DNA of 25,375 nt from an uncultured Clostridia bacterium. Its GTDB lineage: Bacteria > Bacillota > Clostridia > TANB77 > CAG-508. Made by a program: the position numbers and the translations under genes. Positions 7,065 through 14,058 of this stretch are shown piece after piece. Every line of letters begins with the position of its first letter. Positions within the stretch are counted from its first letter, which is position 1. The notes under the pieces are model-generated. The model was given only the letters and a program-made list of their open reading frames with translations, did no database searches and had not been told where the DNA came from. Location: assembly GCA_934153805.1 (NCBI GenBank), contig CAKPFO010000020.1, forward strand, positions 1 to 25,375, written 5' to 3'.

Positions 7065-7703
7065 CTATTTTATTATAATTCCTAACAATTTTGCCAAATC
7101 AATAGCTTGCAGTTCACTTACAATTGCTCCTTTTATATTTGGAATGTCAACAACTATTCCTTCTATATTTGAACTTGTAAAATCAACTCCTTGTAACTTA
7201 GTATTAAAGAAATTAGCTGAAAATAAGTTGCAATCTTTAAATTCTATATTATGGAACTTTACTTCTTCCATATTCGCACATTCTATATTTGTATTAATAA
7301 ACTCTACCTCTTTAAAACTAGAAATATTAAAATTAGTATACCCTGCATTAGATTCTTTAATATAAGCATTATAAAACATTGAATTTGTAAAATTGCCTCC
7401 TACTATTTTACAGTTTATGAATGTAGTTCTTATAAATGAGCTTTCTGTAAAATTTGTATTAGAAAAATCACAGTTTTCAAATATTATATCTGAGAAATAT
7501 GTTTTTTCAAAATTGCTATTTATACATTTGCAGTTTGAAAATTTACATTTAGATATTTCTGCGTTATAGCATTCTATTTGTCCTTGATAATTTACAATTT
7601 CTTTTTCTCTAATATCTATCTCATTATTGTCTTCTAGTAATATCTGTAGCTCTTTTGGCTCTATTGCTTCCAAATTAGTAATAATCGGTTTCATTATACT
7701 CAT
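7065..7703 (-). CDS. Pentapeptide-repeat protein
   Basis: Residues about 38-185 of 212 form tandem pentapeptide repeats with Phe, Leu or Ile at the centre and Asn/Cys/Thr/Ser at the flanks (for example CKFSN CKCIN SNFEK, then FENCD FSNTN FTESS). This predicts a right-handed quadrilateral beta-helix, a rod of DNA-like shape. The C-terminus (GAIVSELQAIDLAKLLGIIIK is the region, residues 192-212) is a helical cap common in clostridial members and in Qnr-like proteins, which dimerise through such a cap. Qnr and MfpA protect DNA gyrase from quinolones; the length (about 210) fits that group, but no test of this is possible from sequence alone. The cytoplasmic location is inferred from lack of a signal peptide. 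A promoter lies at 7743-7771. Confidence 0.88.
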   Translation of the reverse strand: MSIMKPIITNLEAIEPKELQILLEDNNEIDIREKEIVNYQGQIECYNAEISKCKFSNCKCINSNFEKTYFSDIIFENCDFSNTNFTESSFIRTTFINCKIVGGNFTNSMFYNAYIKESNAGYTNFNISSFKEVEFINTNIECANMEEVKFHNIEFKDCNLFSANFFNTKLQGVDFTSSNIEGIVVDIPNIKGAIVSELQAIDLAKLLGIIIK

Positions 7704-7742
7704 TTTTAACTTTGTTCCTTTCTTATTAACATTTCATAAAAG

Positions 7743-7771
7743 ATTATAATATACAATTTTATAGGATACAA
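7743..7771 (-). promoter_or_regulatory. Sigma-A promoter of the pentapeptide-repeat gene
   Basis: Minus strand: TTGTAT (7766-7771), 17 bases, perfect TATAAT (7743-7748), about 40 bases before the ATG. It diverges from guaD. Confidence 0.65.
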
Positions 7772-7818
7772 TAGTAGAAATTTAAAATTTTTTATGTTAA
7801 AATGTTTTAGGCAATTTA

Positions 7819-7827
7819 TGCTATTAT
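7819..7827 (+). promoter_or_regulatory. Possible extended -10 promoter of guaD
   Basis: TGCTATTAT (TGn plus TATTAT) lies 25 bases before the guaD ATG. No clear -35 box is present. Confidence 0.3.
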
Positions 7828-7852
7828 TTTATAATGAAAGGAATGATTATTA

Positions 7853-8314
7853 ATGAACCCATATATGGAAATTGCAAAAAATGCTGCACACTCTGGTATG
7901 CTAGCTAATGAAGGAGGCCCTTTTGGAGCTGTTATTACAGACAAACAAGGAAAAATTATTGCTACAGGAAATAATCAAGTTTTAAAAAACAATGACCCTA
8001 CAGCACATGCTGAGGTTACAGCTATCCGTAATGCTTGTAAAATTTTAAATACTTATGATTTATCTAATTATGTATTATACACATCATGTGAACCTTGTCC
8101 TATGTGTTTATCCGCAATAATATGGGCTAATATAAAAAACGTATATTATGCTTGTACGCGTGAGGATGCTGGAAATATCGGTTTTCGTGATGATTTAATA
8201 TACGAATACCTTGAGGGTAAAAAAGCAGATTTAATTCAATTAAAGCAAATTGATAGAGATGAATGTATACATCTATTTGAAGAATATCAAGAACAAAATA
8301 AAACAATTTATTAA
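7853..8314 (+). CDS. guaD: Guanine deaminase, cytidine deaminase superfamily
   Basis: Probably deaminates guanine to xanthine and ammonia in purine salvage. The product has 153 residues, the length of B. subtilis GuaD (156). The zinc and proton-shuttle residues are present as HAEV in DPTAHAEVTAIRNACK (near residue 53) and PCPMC in YTSCEPCPMCLSAI (near residue 83). The N-terminal GGPFGAVITD and the C-terminal half (AGNIGFRDDLIYEYL) fit GuaD better than the tRNA deaminase TadA, which has a different C-terminal helix. The ATG has an AAAGGA site. The RluA-type gene starts 26 bases downstream and is probably in the same transcript. TadA-like or another purine/pterin deaminase remains possible. Confidence 0.85.
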   Translation: MNPYMEIAKNAAHSGMLANEGGPFGAVITDKQGKIIATGNNQVLKNNDPTAHAEVTAIRNACKILNTYDLSNYVLYTSCEPCPMCLSAIIWANIKNVYYACTREDAGNIGFRDDLIYEYLEGKKADLIQLKQIDRDECIHLFEEYQEQNKTIY

Positions 8315-8340
8315 TTTTGCATATGGTATGGAGGAATATT

Positions 8341-9229
8341 ATGAAATTAGAGTATGTTGTTACTGCTAAAGATAACAATAAAACAGTAAAAGATATAGTA
8401 TTAAATGTTTTTAAAGTGTCACATCGTTTGCTTATTACTATAAAAAAAGAAAATGCAATTTTTTTAAATAATGTTCCTGCATGCCTTTGGAATACTGTAT
8501 GCATAGGAGATAAAATTACATTGTCTCTTTCTTATCCGGAAGACAATTCTAATATTATTCCTAAACAGATGCCATTAGATATTGTATATGAGGATGAGTA
8601 TTATTTAGTTATTAACAAGCCAGCAGGAATTCCTGTTCATCCTTCTATGTCACATTATGAAGATAGCCTTTCTAGTGGTGTTAGATACTATTTTGATACA
8701 ATAGGGCTAAATAAAAAGATAAGACCTGTTAATAGACTTGATAGGAACACCTCTGGATTAGTTGTCTTTGCAAAAAATGAGTATGTTCAAGAATGTTTAA
8801 TAAGACAAATGAAAGATGGGGCTTTTAAAAAAGAATATATTACTATTGTTGAAGGTCATTTTTCTTGCAAGAAGCGGAACTATAGATGCTCCAATTTCTA
8901 GAAAGGAAGACAGCATTATTGAAAGATGTGTTTCTAGCGATGGTCAAAAATCTATTACACACTACGAAGTTATAGATGAAAAAATGTTTGGTGATATAAC
9001 AATTTCTATTGTTCGTTGCATATTAGAAACTGGTAGAACACATCAAATTCGTGTACATATGTCTTATATAGGTCATCCTCTTCTAGGTGATGATTTATAT
9101 GGTGGAAACACTGATTTTATAAAAAGGCAGGCACTTCACTCATGTAAAATAAGTTTTGTTCATCCTATTACAAAACAAGTTGTCACATACAATTCTGCCT
9201 TGCCAGATGATTTAAAAATTTTTAAATAA
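8341..9229 (+). pseudogene. RluA-family pseudouridine synthase, single-base frameshift
   Basis: Should isomerise uridines in rRNA or tRNA to pseudouridine. Two overlapping frames together give one normal protein of about 295 residues. The first frame has an S4-like N-terminal domain (residues 1-65), then the catalytic region with YLVINKPAGIPVHPS and the catalytic Asp in RPVNRLDRNTSGLVVF; it ends at 8901. The second frame continues with GTIDAPISRKEDSIIERCV, the family element GRTHQIRVHMSYIGHPLLGD, and the end at 9229. Removing one T from the T5 run at 8859-8863 joins the two as GHFLARSGTIDAP. The ATG has a GGAGGAAT site. Both halves look well conserved, so the change is recent or a sequencing error. 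RluA subfamily not assigned. Confidence 0.88.
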
Positions 9230-9267
9230 ATATATAGCAAAAGTTTTTTTGCGTCATATAGCACTTA

Positions 9268-9309
9268 AAAGAATAATAGCGAAGTAAGTTTACTCCGCTA
9301 TTATTCTTT
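9268..9309 (+). terminator. Intrinsic terminator after guaD and the rluA-type gene
   Basis: A 20-bp stem with one mismatch (9268-9287 and 9290-9309) followed on the plus strand by a T6 run after two bases. It may also stop minus-strand transcripts of the XRE operon weakly (TTTT on that side). Confidence 0.75.
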
Positions 9310-9389
9310 ACTTTTTTATATTCTATCATAGCTTTATGTAGAATATAACAGAAATAAATTTTATGGTATTTTTTACTGCGTACCATATC

Positions 9390-9695
9390 TTAATTCTGTT
9401 TTTTTAATTCTGAAATCAAAAAATTTCTTTCTGATTCATTTAAAGAAGAAATCGCCTTTTTTATAATTCTCTCTAGCTCAGATTCTGTTTGCTCTTGCGT
9501 TAAGTTTTCTATTCTGCAATTTAATGCTTTAGACAACTCTATCATTGCTTTTGAGTTTGGAAAACGTGTTCCTTTAACATATCTACTTACAGTTGCTTCA
9601 CTTAAATTAGCTTTTCTAGCTAATTCTCTTTGACTTATGTTTTCTATTCTCATTATCCGAACAAGATTTTTGACAAATATTTCAGTATTTTTCAT
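9390..9695 (-). CDS. Single-domain XRE-family transcription regulator
   Basis: A small DNA-binding protein of 101 residues. An HTH_3/XRE domain fills residues about 10-64, with the helix-turn-helix in ISQRELARKANLSEATVSRY and the usual fifth-helix end in SKALNCRIENL. The remaining C-terminus is a charged helical tail (SELERIIKKAISSLNESERN), perhaps for dimerisation. Its ribosome binding site overlaps the stop codon of the upstream triple-HTH gene, 12 bases away, and both genes use the same AAAGGAGAAACA site, so they are co-transcribed and probably translationally coupled. Its targets are unknown; the dyad at 10384-10434 is the obvious candidate. Confidence 0.88.
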   Translation of the reverse strand: MKNTEIFVKNLVRIMRIENISQRELARKANLSEATVSRYVKGTRFPNSKAMIELSKALNCRIENLTQEQTESELERIIKKAISSLNESERNFLISELKKQN

Positions 9696-9707
9696 ACTGT
9701 TTCTCCT

Positions 9708-10364
9708 TTACTTTAACAATTCTTCAGTCTTGCAATCCAAAGCTTTCGCTATTAACGAAAGGGCTCTTGCACTTGGAAATTTGTACATCATAATATAATC
9801 GCTTATAGTGTTTATTTTTAGTTGTGTCCTTTCCGCTAAATCTTCTACAGTTACATCTTTTTCATTAAGCAATCTTAATAAATTATTTGATATAACCCTG
9901 ATTATTTTTTCTTTGCTCCTTTCCTTCTTTTCTTCAAATAAATCTTCATAACTGCAGTTTAAGGCATTAGCAATTTTATAAGCAATTTTTTCCGTATTGT
10001 ATCCAACTTTCATATATCTCTGAAGTGTCCCTGCTGAAACATCAAGTTTTTTTGCCAAATCACCTTTCATCATACCATTTTTTAGCAAATAGTATCTAAC
10101 ATTTGTTTTAAAAATTTGTTTTACGGTTTCATCGTTTTGGTCAATTGTTGTTTCTTCTCTTTCTGTTACTAATTCATCAATAGTGCAATCTAAGACCTCG
10201 GCTAATTTAAAGAGTATTTTAATCTTTGGCATAGCTGTTCCGAAAGTATACTTATTTATTGTACTTACAGAACAATGCATTCTTTTTGCCAACTCTGTTT
10301 GTGTTAACTGCTTTTTAGCTAATTGCCGTTCAATGTTTCTTCCTATTGTTAAAGCTAGTTCCAT
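9708..10364 (-). CDS. Transcription regulator with three tandem XRE helix-turn-helix domains
   Basis: A DNA-binding protein of 218 residues built almost entirely from three HTH_3/XRE domains: residues about 7-65 (LTQTELAKRMHCSVSTINKY, ending LDCTIDELV), 78-140 (MMKGDLAKKLDVSAGTLQRY, ending LNCSYEDLF) and 150-218 (VTVEDLAERTQLKINTISDY, ending LDCKTEELL). No sensor or enzymatic domain is seen. XRE proteins usually carry one such domain and dimerise, so three per chain suggests contact with several half-sites. The ATG at 10362-10364 is used; a TTG seven codons earlier overlaps the ribosome binding site. The single-HTH gene follows in the same operon. The promoter lies within a large dyad, which suggests self-repression. 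Confidence 0.88.
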   Translation of the reverse strand: MELALTIGRNIERQLAKKQLTQTELAKRMHCSVSTINKYTFGTAMPKIKILFKLAEVLDCTIDELVTEREETTIDQNDETVKQIFKTNVRYYLLKNGMMKGDLAKKLDVSAGTLQRYMKVGYNTEKIAYKIANALNCSYEDLFEEKKERSKEKIIRVISNNLLRLLNEKDVTVEDLAERTQLKINTISDYIMMYKFPSARALSLIAKALDCKTEELLK

Positions 10365-10383
10365 ATAGATTGTTTCTCCTTTC

Positions 10384-10434
10384 AAATTTACAATTTAATA
10401 GCTATATTATAGCACATTTATGTAAATTTGTATA
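10384..10434 (-). promoter_or_regulatory. Promoter within a nested dyad, candidate self-operator of the XRE operon
   Basis: Minus strand: TATACA (10429-10434), 17 bases, perfect TATAAT (10406-10411). A 13-base palindrome GCTATAATATAGC (10401-10413) covers the -10 box, and AAATTTACA/TGTAAATTT arms (10384-10392 and 10421-10429) flank it with nearly the same centre (10406.5 against 10407). A repressor bound here would cover the whole promoter. Confidence 0.6.
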
Positions 10435-10498
10435 TAATATTTCATTTATTTATATATTATTCTTTAGCAATAAGCAAAATTTTATTTTAACCATATCG

Positions 10499-10527
10499 AA
10501 AAACACCCGGATTAAAGCCGAGCGTTT
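10499..10527 (-). terminator. Intrinsic terminator of rnpB
   Basis: An 11-bp stem (10499-10509 and 10517-10527), with two G-U pairs in minus-strand RNA, a GC-rich head and a T4 tail, 14 bases after the RNase P RNA 3' end. Confidence 0.75.
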
Positions 10528-10540
10528 TTCATATATAGTA

Positions 10541-10884
10541 TAAGTAAATCTGTAAGCCGGGTTCTGTCGTGAATAGTCATTTATCTACTCTACATATCAC
10601 TATGTAGCTCAAAGCCACCAGATTAAGAAGATGACGAGCAGTCTTAGCCTTCTTGTCCCGGTGTTGCTCCAGATGGGGTTTACACAGCCTTCTATGTCAC
10701 CATAGAAGCGGTGAGCTCTTACCTCGCCTTTTCACCCTTACTTCGTCGAAGCGGTTATTTTCTGTTGCACTTTCCTTAAGGTTACCCTCACAAGACGTTA
10801 TCTTGCATCTTTGCTCTATGGAGCCCGGACTTTCCTCGTACGCTGTCTTTCGACCTTGCTATACGCGACTATTCAATTTACTCA
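10541..10884 (-). ncRNA. rnpB: RNase P RNA, bacterial type A
   Basis: The RNA subunit of RNase P, which trims the 5' leader of tRNA precursors. The universal core is present: GAGGAAAGTCCGGGCTCC (plus-strand 10820-10837) near the 5' end, GTGCAACAGAAA in the middle, and ACAGAACCCCGGCTTAC near the 3' end (plus-strand 10551-10567). The ends are set by helix P1: AGTAAAT at 10876-10882 pairs with ATTTACT at 10542-10548. The length of about 344 bases is normal. The sequence is type A, which suits Clostridia and argues against Bacillus. It has its own promoter at 10892-10920 and terminator at 10499-10527. The exact ends are good to a few bases. Confidence 0.96.
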
Positions 10885-10891
10885 CATTACT

Positions 10892-10920
10892 ATTTTAATA
10901 CATTTAACCCTAAAAGTCAA
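10892..10920 (-). promoter_or_regulatory. Sigma-A promoter of rnpB, overlapping the upstream gene
   Basis: Minus strand: TTGACT (10915-10920), 17 bases, TAAAAT (10892-10897). The predicted start about 7 bases on coincides with the P1 5' end. The -35 box lies in the last three codons of the 301-residue gene. Confidence 0.8.
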
Positions 10921-11815
10921 ACAGTTTTTCCATCAGGTCAATGTATTTTATATAATAAAGCTTTTTGTCTTTATAATTAATAGCACTATTGGTCTCGTTT
11001 AGTAATACATATATTTTGCTTATTTTATTTTGACTATTTTTATCATTTATAGAATTAATTATTCCGCTATAGTACTCTTGTGCTTTATTAATTTTTTCTT
11101 TCATTTCATCCCATTTTTCTTCTTCTGACAAGACATAGCTATTTGCAACATATAATCTTGTATATATTAGATTCGTTTTTTTGGTATCTTTCACTGCTTG
11201 CTTTGCATATTCTGGTATATAATTGTACAAATTAAGTAGTGTATTTATCGTTTTTATTTTATCTTCTTGTCCAATATATACAATAAGCAAATTTAAATTT
11301 TCTGAAAAGCCTAAAATATCTTCATTTTTTACATTAGCACTATGCAAATCTATCATAATAGTTGTCCAAGTTGGATACAAGTTTTCTACAGTTTTTTTTA
11401 TACAATCCCAGTCTATATTAGTATCTTCTGCAGTTAATACATTCTTTTGATTAATAGAATATTTAGAAAATTCTTGTTCTTGGCTTTGCTGTGATGAGTT
11501 TTGACTAGCTTTTTCTTGTCCTTTTTCTGAGCTAGATGTATCTTGCTTACTACTATCTGAACCAGATGAGCTATCTCCGCTTTCTGAAGAACCCTTTTGG
11601 CTTTTTTCTTCTGACAAAATAACTTCATCAAAAGATATATTATTTAATGAATTCATCATTTCTATTAATTTATGTTCCAAAAAACTTAATTCTTCTTCTA
11701 TTTTACTAGACATGTTATTATTGCCCTTAGTACTACTATATATAACTACCGTTCCAAACACAACTATCAAAAATATTATAAAACATACAAATCCAATTAC
11801 ATATTTTTCTTTCAT
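10910..11815 (-). CDS. Membrane-anchored protein with Ser/Gln-rich linker, unknown function
   Basis: Unknown function, 301 residues. One membrane segment (about 7-28) is followed by a short helical part (38-65), a low-complexity linker rich in Ser, Gln, Lys and Glu (about 70-115), and a helical domain of about 180 residues (WDCIKKTVENLYPTWTTIM, then a series of amphipathic helices with Tyr and Leu). No catalytic motif and no lipobox are seen. The layout suggests an extracytoplasmic protein held off the membrane by a flexible spacer. The ATG has a GAGGTG site. It ends 26 bases before rnpB and its final codons double as the rnpB -35 box. Confidence 0.75.
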   Translation of the reverse strand: MKEKYVIGFVCFIIFLIVVFGTVVIYSSTKGNNNMSSKIEEELSFLEHKLIEMMNSLNNISFDEVILSEEKSQKGSSESGDSSSGSDSSKQDTSSSEKGQEKASQNSSQQSQEQEFSKYSINQKNVLTAEDTNIDWDCIKKTVENLYPTWTTIMIDLHSANVKNEDILGFSENLNLLIVYIGQEDKIKTINTLLNLYNYIPEYAKQAVKDTKKTNLIYTRLYVANSYVLSEEEKWDEMKEKINKAQEYYSGIINSINDKNSQNKISKIYVLLNETNSAINYKDKKLYYIKYIDLMEKLFDF

Positions 11816-11930
11816 ATAACACCTCTTTTTTTAGTATGCTTTTTTTCTTCAAAATTATTCCTAGTATAGTTATTAAAAAATATAAAATACTAATATTAAA
11901 AAATTTACATATTAATTGTAAGGAGTTGTT

Positions 11931-12227
11931 ATGAAAACATTTGTTAGATTGTATAGTAATACACAAGGTGAAATAAAAAAATTTTTGACTCAATTTTATT
12001 TTACAACAGATGATATATTAAATTCTGTTGAAGATAATACTTTAGAGTTAGAAATTGTTTTTGAGAATCCTGTTGAAATGGCAGATATTGTTGGAACTTT
12101 TATAGAAAATAAAGATGATTTTCAAATTAATCTTTGGTTATGTATTGACGAAGATGTGCTTATTAATGTTACATCTAACAATGTTGATGAAATAATAAAG
12201 TATCTTTATGAGAGATTTCCATATTAG
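11931..12227 (+). CDS. Small acidic protein, unknown function
   Basis: Unknown, 98 residues, acidic and soluble, no membrane segment. It begins MKTFVRLYSNTQGEIKKFL and continues with alternating strands and helices (TLELEIVFENPVEMADIVGTF, residues 38-58; then INLWLCIDEDVLINV), ending in a helix (NVDEIIKYLYERFPY). An alpha-beta fold is likely. It is coding because of its length, the AAGGAGTTGTT ribosome binding site 5 bases before the ATG, and lack of a competing frame. It is one of three plus-strand genes, and the large palindrome 12246-12450 follows 18 bases after its stop and could end its transcript. Confidence 0.72.
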   Translation: MKTFVRLYSNTQGEIKKFLTQFYFTTDDILNSVEDNTLELEIVFENPVEMADIVGTFIENKDDFQINLWLCIDEDVLINVTSNNVDEIIKYLYERFPY

Positions 12228-12245
12228 TTTAATTTTACTGTAAAT

Positions 12246-12450
12246 GGCATCAGGCATATAGTTTTATAATATATTTTTCCGTCTCCTCGTTCGAGCTAAA
12301 TTATTTAGTAATTCTAATATAAATTTGACGGGACCCTTTCATTTTTTACAAAAATGAACATTCCCCGTAAAATTTATATAAGAATTACACAATAATTTCC
12401 TCTCAATTCGTTGACTACAAAATATATTATAAAACTATATGCCTGATGCC
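12246..12450. repeat. 205-base nested palindrome (element A)
   Basis: The outer arms (12246-12277 and 12419-12450) form a perfect 32-bp inverted repeat. Inside, after 20-base unpaired sides, a second stem of about 29 bp with three mismatches (12298-12326 and 12370-12398) leads to a GC-richer head with CGGGA/CCCCG and a TTCATTTTT/AAAAATGAA hairpin. It fills almost the whole gap between two convergent genes. The right arm, read on the minus strand, shares TTATAATATATTTTG and a following AGT..ACG.ATTGAG word with element B (17895-17959). No ORF or transposase is present. It could be a MITE-like element, a bidirectional terminator, or a structured RNA. Confidence 0.85.
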
Positions 12451-12465
12451 CTCTACTTTCAAATA

Positions 12466-12903
12466 TTATTTTTCTAGTATAATTGTAACAGGTCCGTCAT
12501 TTAACAACTCCACTTTCATATCTGCTCCAAAAATTCCGTGCTCTACTACCACATTTTCTTCTTTACACTTTTCTATAAAATACTCGTAAAGTTCATTTGC
12601 TTTGTCTGGTTTTGCTGCATTAATAAAGCTTGGTCTGTTACCTTTTTCACAATCCGCATATAAAGTAAACTGCGAAACTATTAAAAGCTTTCCATTTATA
12701 TCTTTAAGAGCTAAATTCATTTTACCATTTTCATCTTCAAAAACTCTAAGTTTAATCAATTTTTGCACCAAACAATTAGCTGTTTCTTTAGTATCTTCAG
12801 GACCTATACCAAGAAGAACAAGAAAACCTTGCTCTATTTTTCCTACTACATTATTATCAACTGTAACACTTGCATTTTTTACTCTTTGCACTACTAATTT
12901 CAT
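12466..12903 (-). CDS. dtd: D-aminoacyl-tRNA deacylase
   Basis: Removes D-amino acids (classically D-Tyr) wrongly attached to tRNA, a cytoplasmic proofreading enzyme. The product has 145 residues, the family norm. The catalytic SQFTLYAD motif is near residue 77 and the Gly-cisPro motif NDGPVTIILE is at the C-terminus. The start MKLVVQRVKNASVTVD is the family consensus. The ATG at 12901-12903 is chosen over a GTG three codons upstream, which sits only two bases from the AAAGGA site. It lies downstream of gpsA by 85 bases; a weak hairpin in that gap may separate them. Confidence 0.96.
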   Translation of the reverse strand: MKLVVQRVKNASVTVDNNVVGKIEQGFLVLLGIGPEDTKETANCLVQKLIKLRVFEDENGKMNLALKDINGKLLIVSQFTLYADCEKGNRPSFINAAKPDKANELYEYFIEKCKEENVVVEHGIFGADMKVELLNDGPVTIILEK

Positions 12904-12988
12904 CGTTATCACATTCCTTTTTTATTCATCCTAAAAGATAAGGTATAATTACATTATCTTAGAATCGGCTTAGCTATCTATTATGGTA

Positions 12989-13972
12989 TTATTCTGATTT
13001 TTTATCTCTTGTCATAAGCATATTTACTGCGACTTTTGGGTCTAAATCTTCATATAGCACTTTGTATACTGCTTTTACAATTGGCATATCTACATTATAT
13101 TTTTTAGAAAGTTCATATGCAACCTCTATGTTGTCTACACCTTCTATTACCATTCCTATTTCTTTTCTTATATTTTCTATTTTTTCACCTTGTCCTAATA
13201 GCTTTCCAGCTCTTCTGTTTCTGCTATGTTCACTTAAACATGTTACAATTAAATCTCCTAAACCAGTTAATCCATAAAAAGTTTCTTTCTTTCCACCTAA
13301 TATTTCTCCAAGAATTGCAATTTCATGTAGTCCTCTTGTTATTAAAGCTGCAAATGTATTATCTCCCAATTCTAATCCTGCGGCAATTCCTGCACAAAAC
13401 GCTATAATATTTTTTAACGCTCCTCCTAGTTCTACACCTTTTACGTCTTTTGATGTATATACTCGTAAATTTTCATTCATAAAAATATCTCTTATTTCAT
13501 TTGCTAAATCTTCATCTTCAGATGCTATAACCATTGCAGTTGGAATTTCTCTACTTACCTCTTCTGCGTGACTAGGTCCTGAAAGTATAGCTAATTTGAC
13601 ATCTGGCATTTCATCTTTTATTACATCATCTAATGTTGATAATGTATCTTTTTCGAAACCTTTTGTGCATATTACTACTGGTTGATTTGTTACATATTTT
13701 TTATATTCACTTACAATGTTTCTTGTAAACTTTGATGGTGTTACATGTAATATAACATCACTATTCATTATTGCTTCTTCATATGATGTTGTGCAATAAA
13801 TACCTTCTGGTAAATCTACTCCAGGCAAAAATTTGCACTTTTTTTCATTGTTTATTATATCTGCTTCTTCTTGTAAAAATGACCATATTTTTACATTATT
13901 TCCTAATTTTGCTAAGTGTATACCTAAAGCAACTCCCCAGCTTCCACTTCCTATTATACATATATTTTTCAT
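12989..13972 (-). CDS. gpsA: Glycerol-3-phosphate dehydrogenase [NAD(P)+]
   Basis: Reduces dihydroxyacetone phosphate to sn-glycerol-3-phosphate, the backbone used by PlsY for phospholipids. The product has 327 residues, normal length. The NAD(P)-binding GSGSWGVALGIHLAKLGN is at residues 7-24; VVICTKGFEKDTL and LSGPSHAEEV follow near 95 and 132; the catalytic lysine and helix lie in GVELGGALKNIIAFCAGIA near 180; and HSRNRRAG with LGQG are near 255. The ATG has an AGGAGG site. It is the third gene after der and plsY in the same direction. Confidence 0.97.
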   Translation of the reverse strand: MKNICIIGSGSWGVALGIHLAKLGNNVKIWSFLQEEADIINNEKKCKFLPGVDLPEGIYCTTSYEEAIMNSDVILHVTPSKFTRNIVSEYKKYVTNQPVVICTKGFEKDTLSTLDDVIKDEMPDVKLAILSGPSHAEEVSREIPTAMVIASEDEDLANEIRDIFMNENLRVYTSKDVKGVELGGALKNIIAFCAGIAAGLELGDNTFAALITRGLHEIAILGEILGGKKETFYGLTGLGDLIVTCLSEHSRNRRAGKLLGQGEKIENIRKEIGMVIEGVDNIEVAYELSKKYNVDMPIVKAVYKVLYEDLDPKVAVNMLMTRDKKSE

Positions 13973-14011
13973 TTGGTTTCCTCCTTATAAGAAATTGAAT
14001 GCTAGAAATTA

Positions 14012-14038
14012 GAAGTTAGAATATATTATTCTAACTTC
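14012..14038. repeat. Perfect hairpin between plsY and gpsA
   Basis: An 11-bp perfect inverted repeat (14012-14022 and 14028-14038) with a 5-base loop, set among short direct GTTAG and TTAGAA words. It lacks a proper T tail, so it may slow rather than stop transcription, or protect mRNA ends. Confidence 0.6.
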
Positions 14039-14058
14039 CAACAACTAACTTTTAATCT

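Noticed and set aside
7853..8314. tRNA adenosine deaminase (tadA) for the deaminase gene
   Set aside because: The C-terminal half and the DPTAHAEVTAIR context fit guanine deaminase better; a TadA-type end is absent.
10653..10898. Plus-strand reading frame over the RNase P RNA
   Set aside because: It is antisense to rnpB; its openness reflects the RNA sequence, not coding.
12246..12450. Promoter inside element A (GTTGACT followed by AT-rich sequence)
   Set aside because: No -10 box occurs at 16-18 bases from the TTGACT, and the word belongs to the repeat core shared with element B.
12246..12450. Riboswitch or known structured RNA class
   Set aside because: The element is a nearly perfect palindrome between convergent genes with no downstream gene to control and no known aptamer motif that I recognise.
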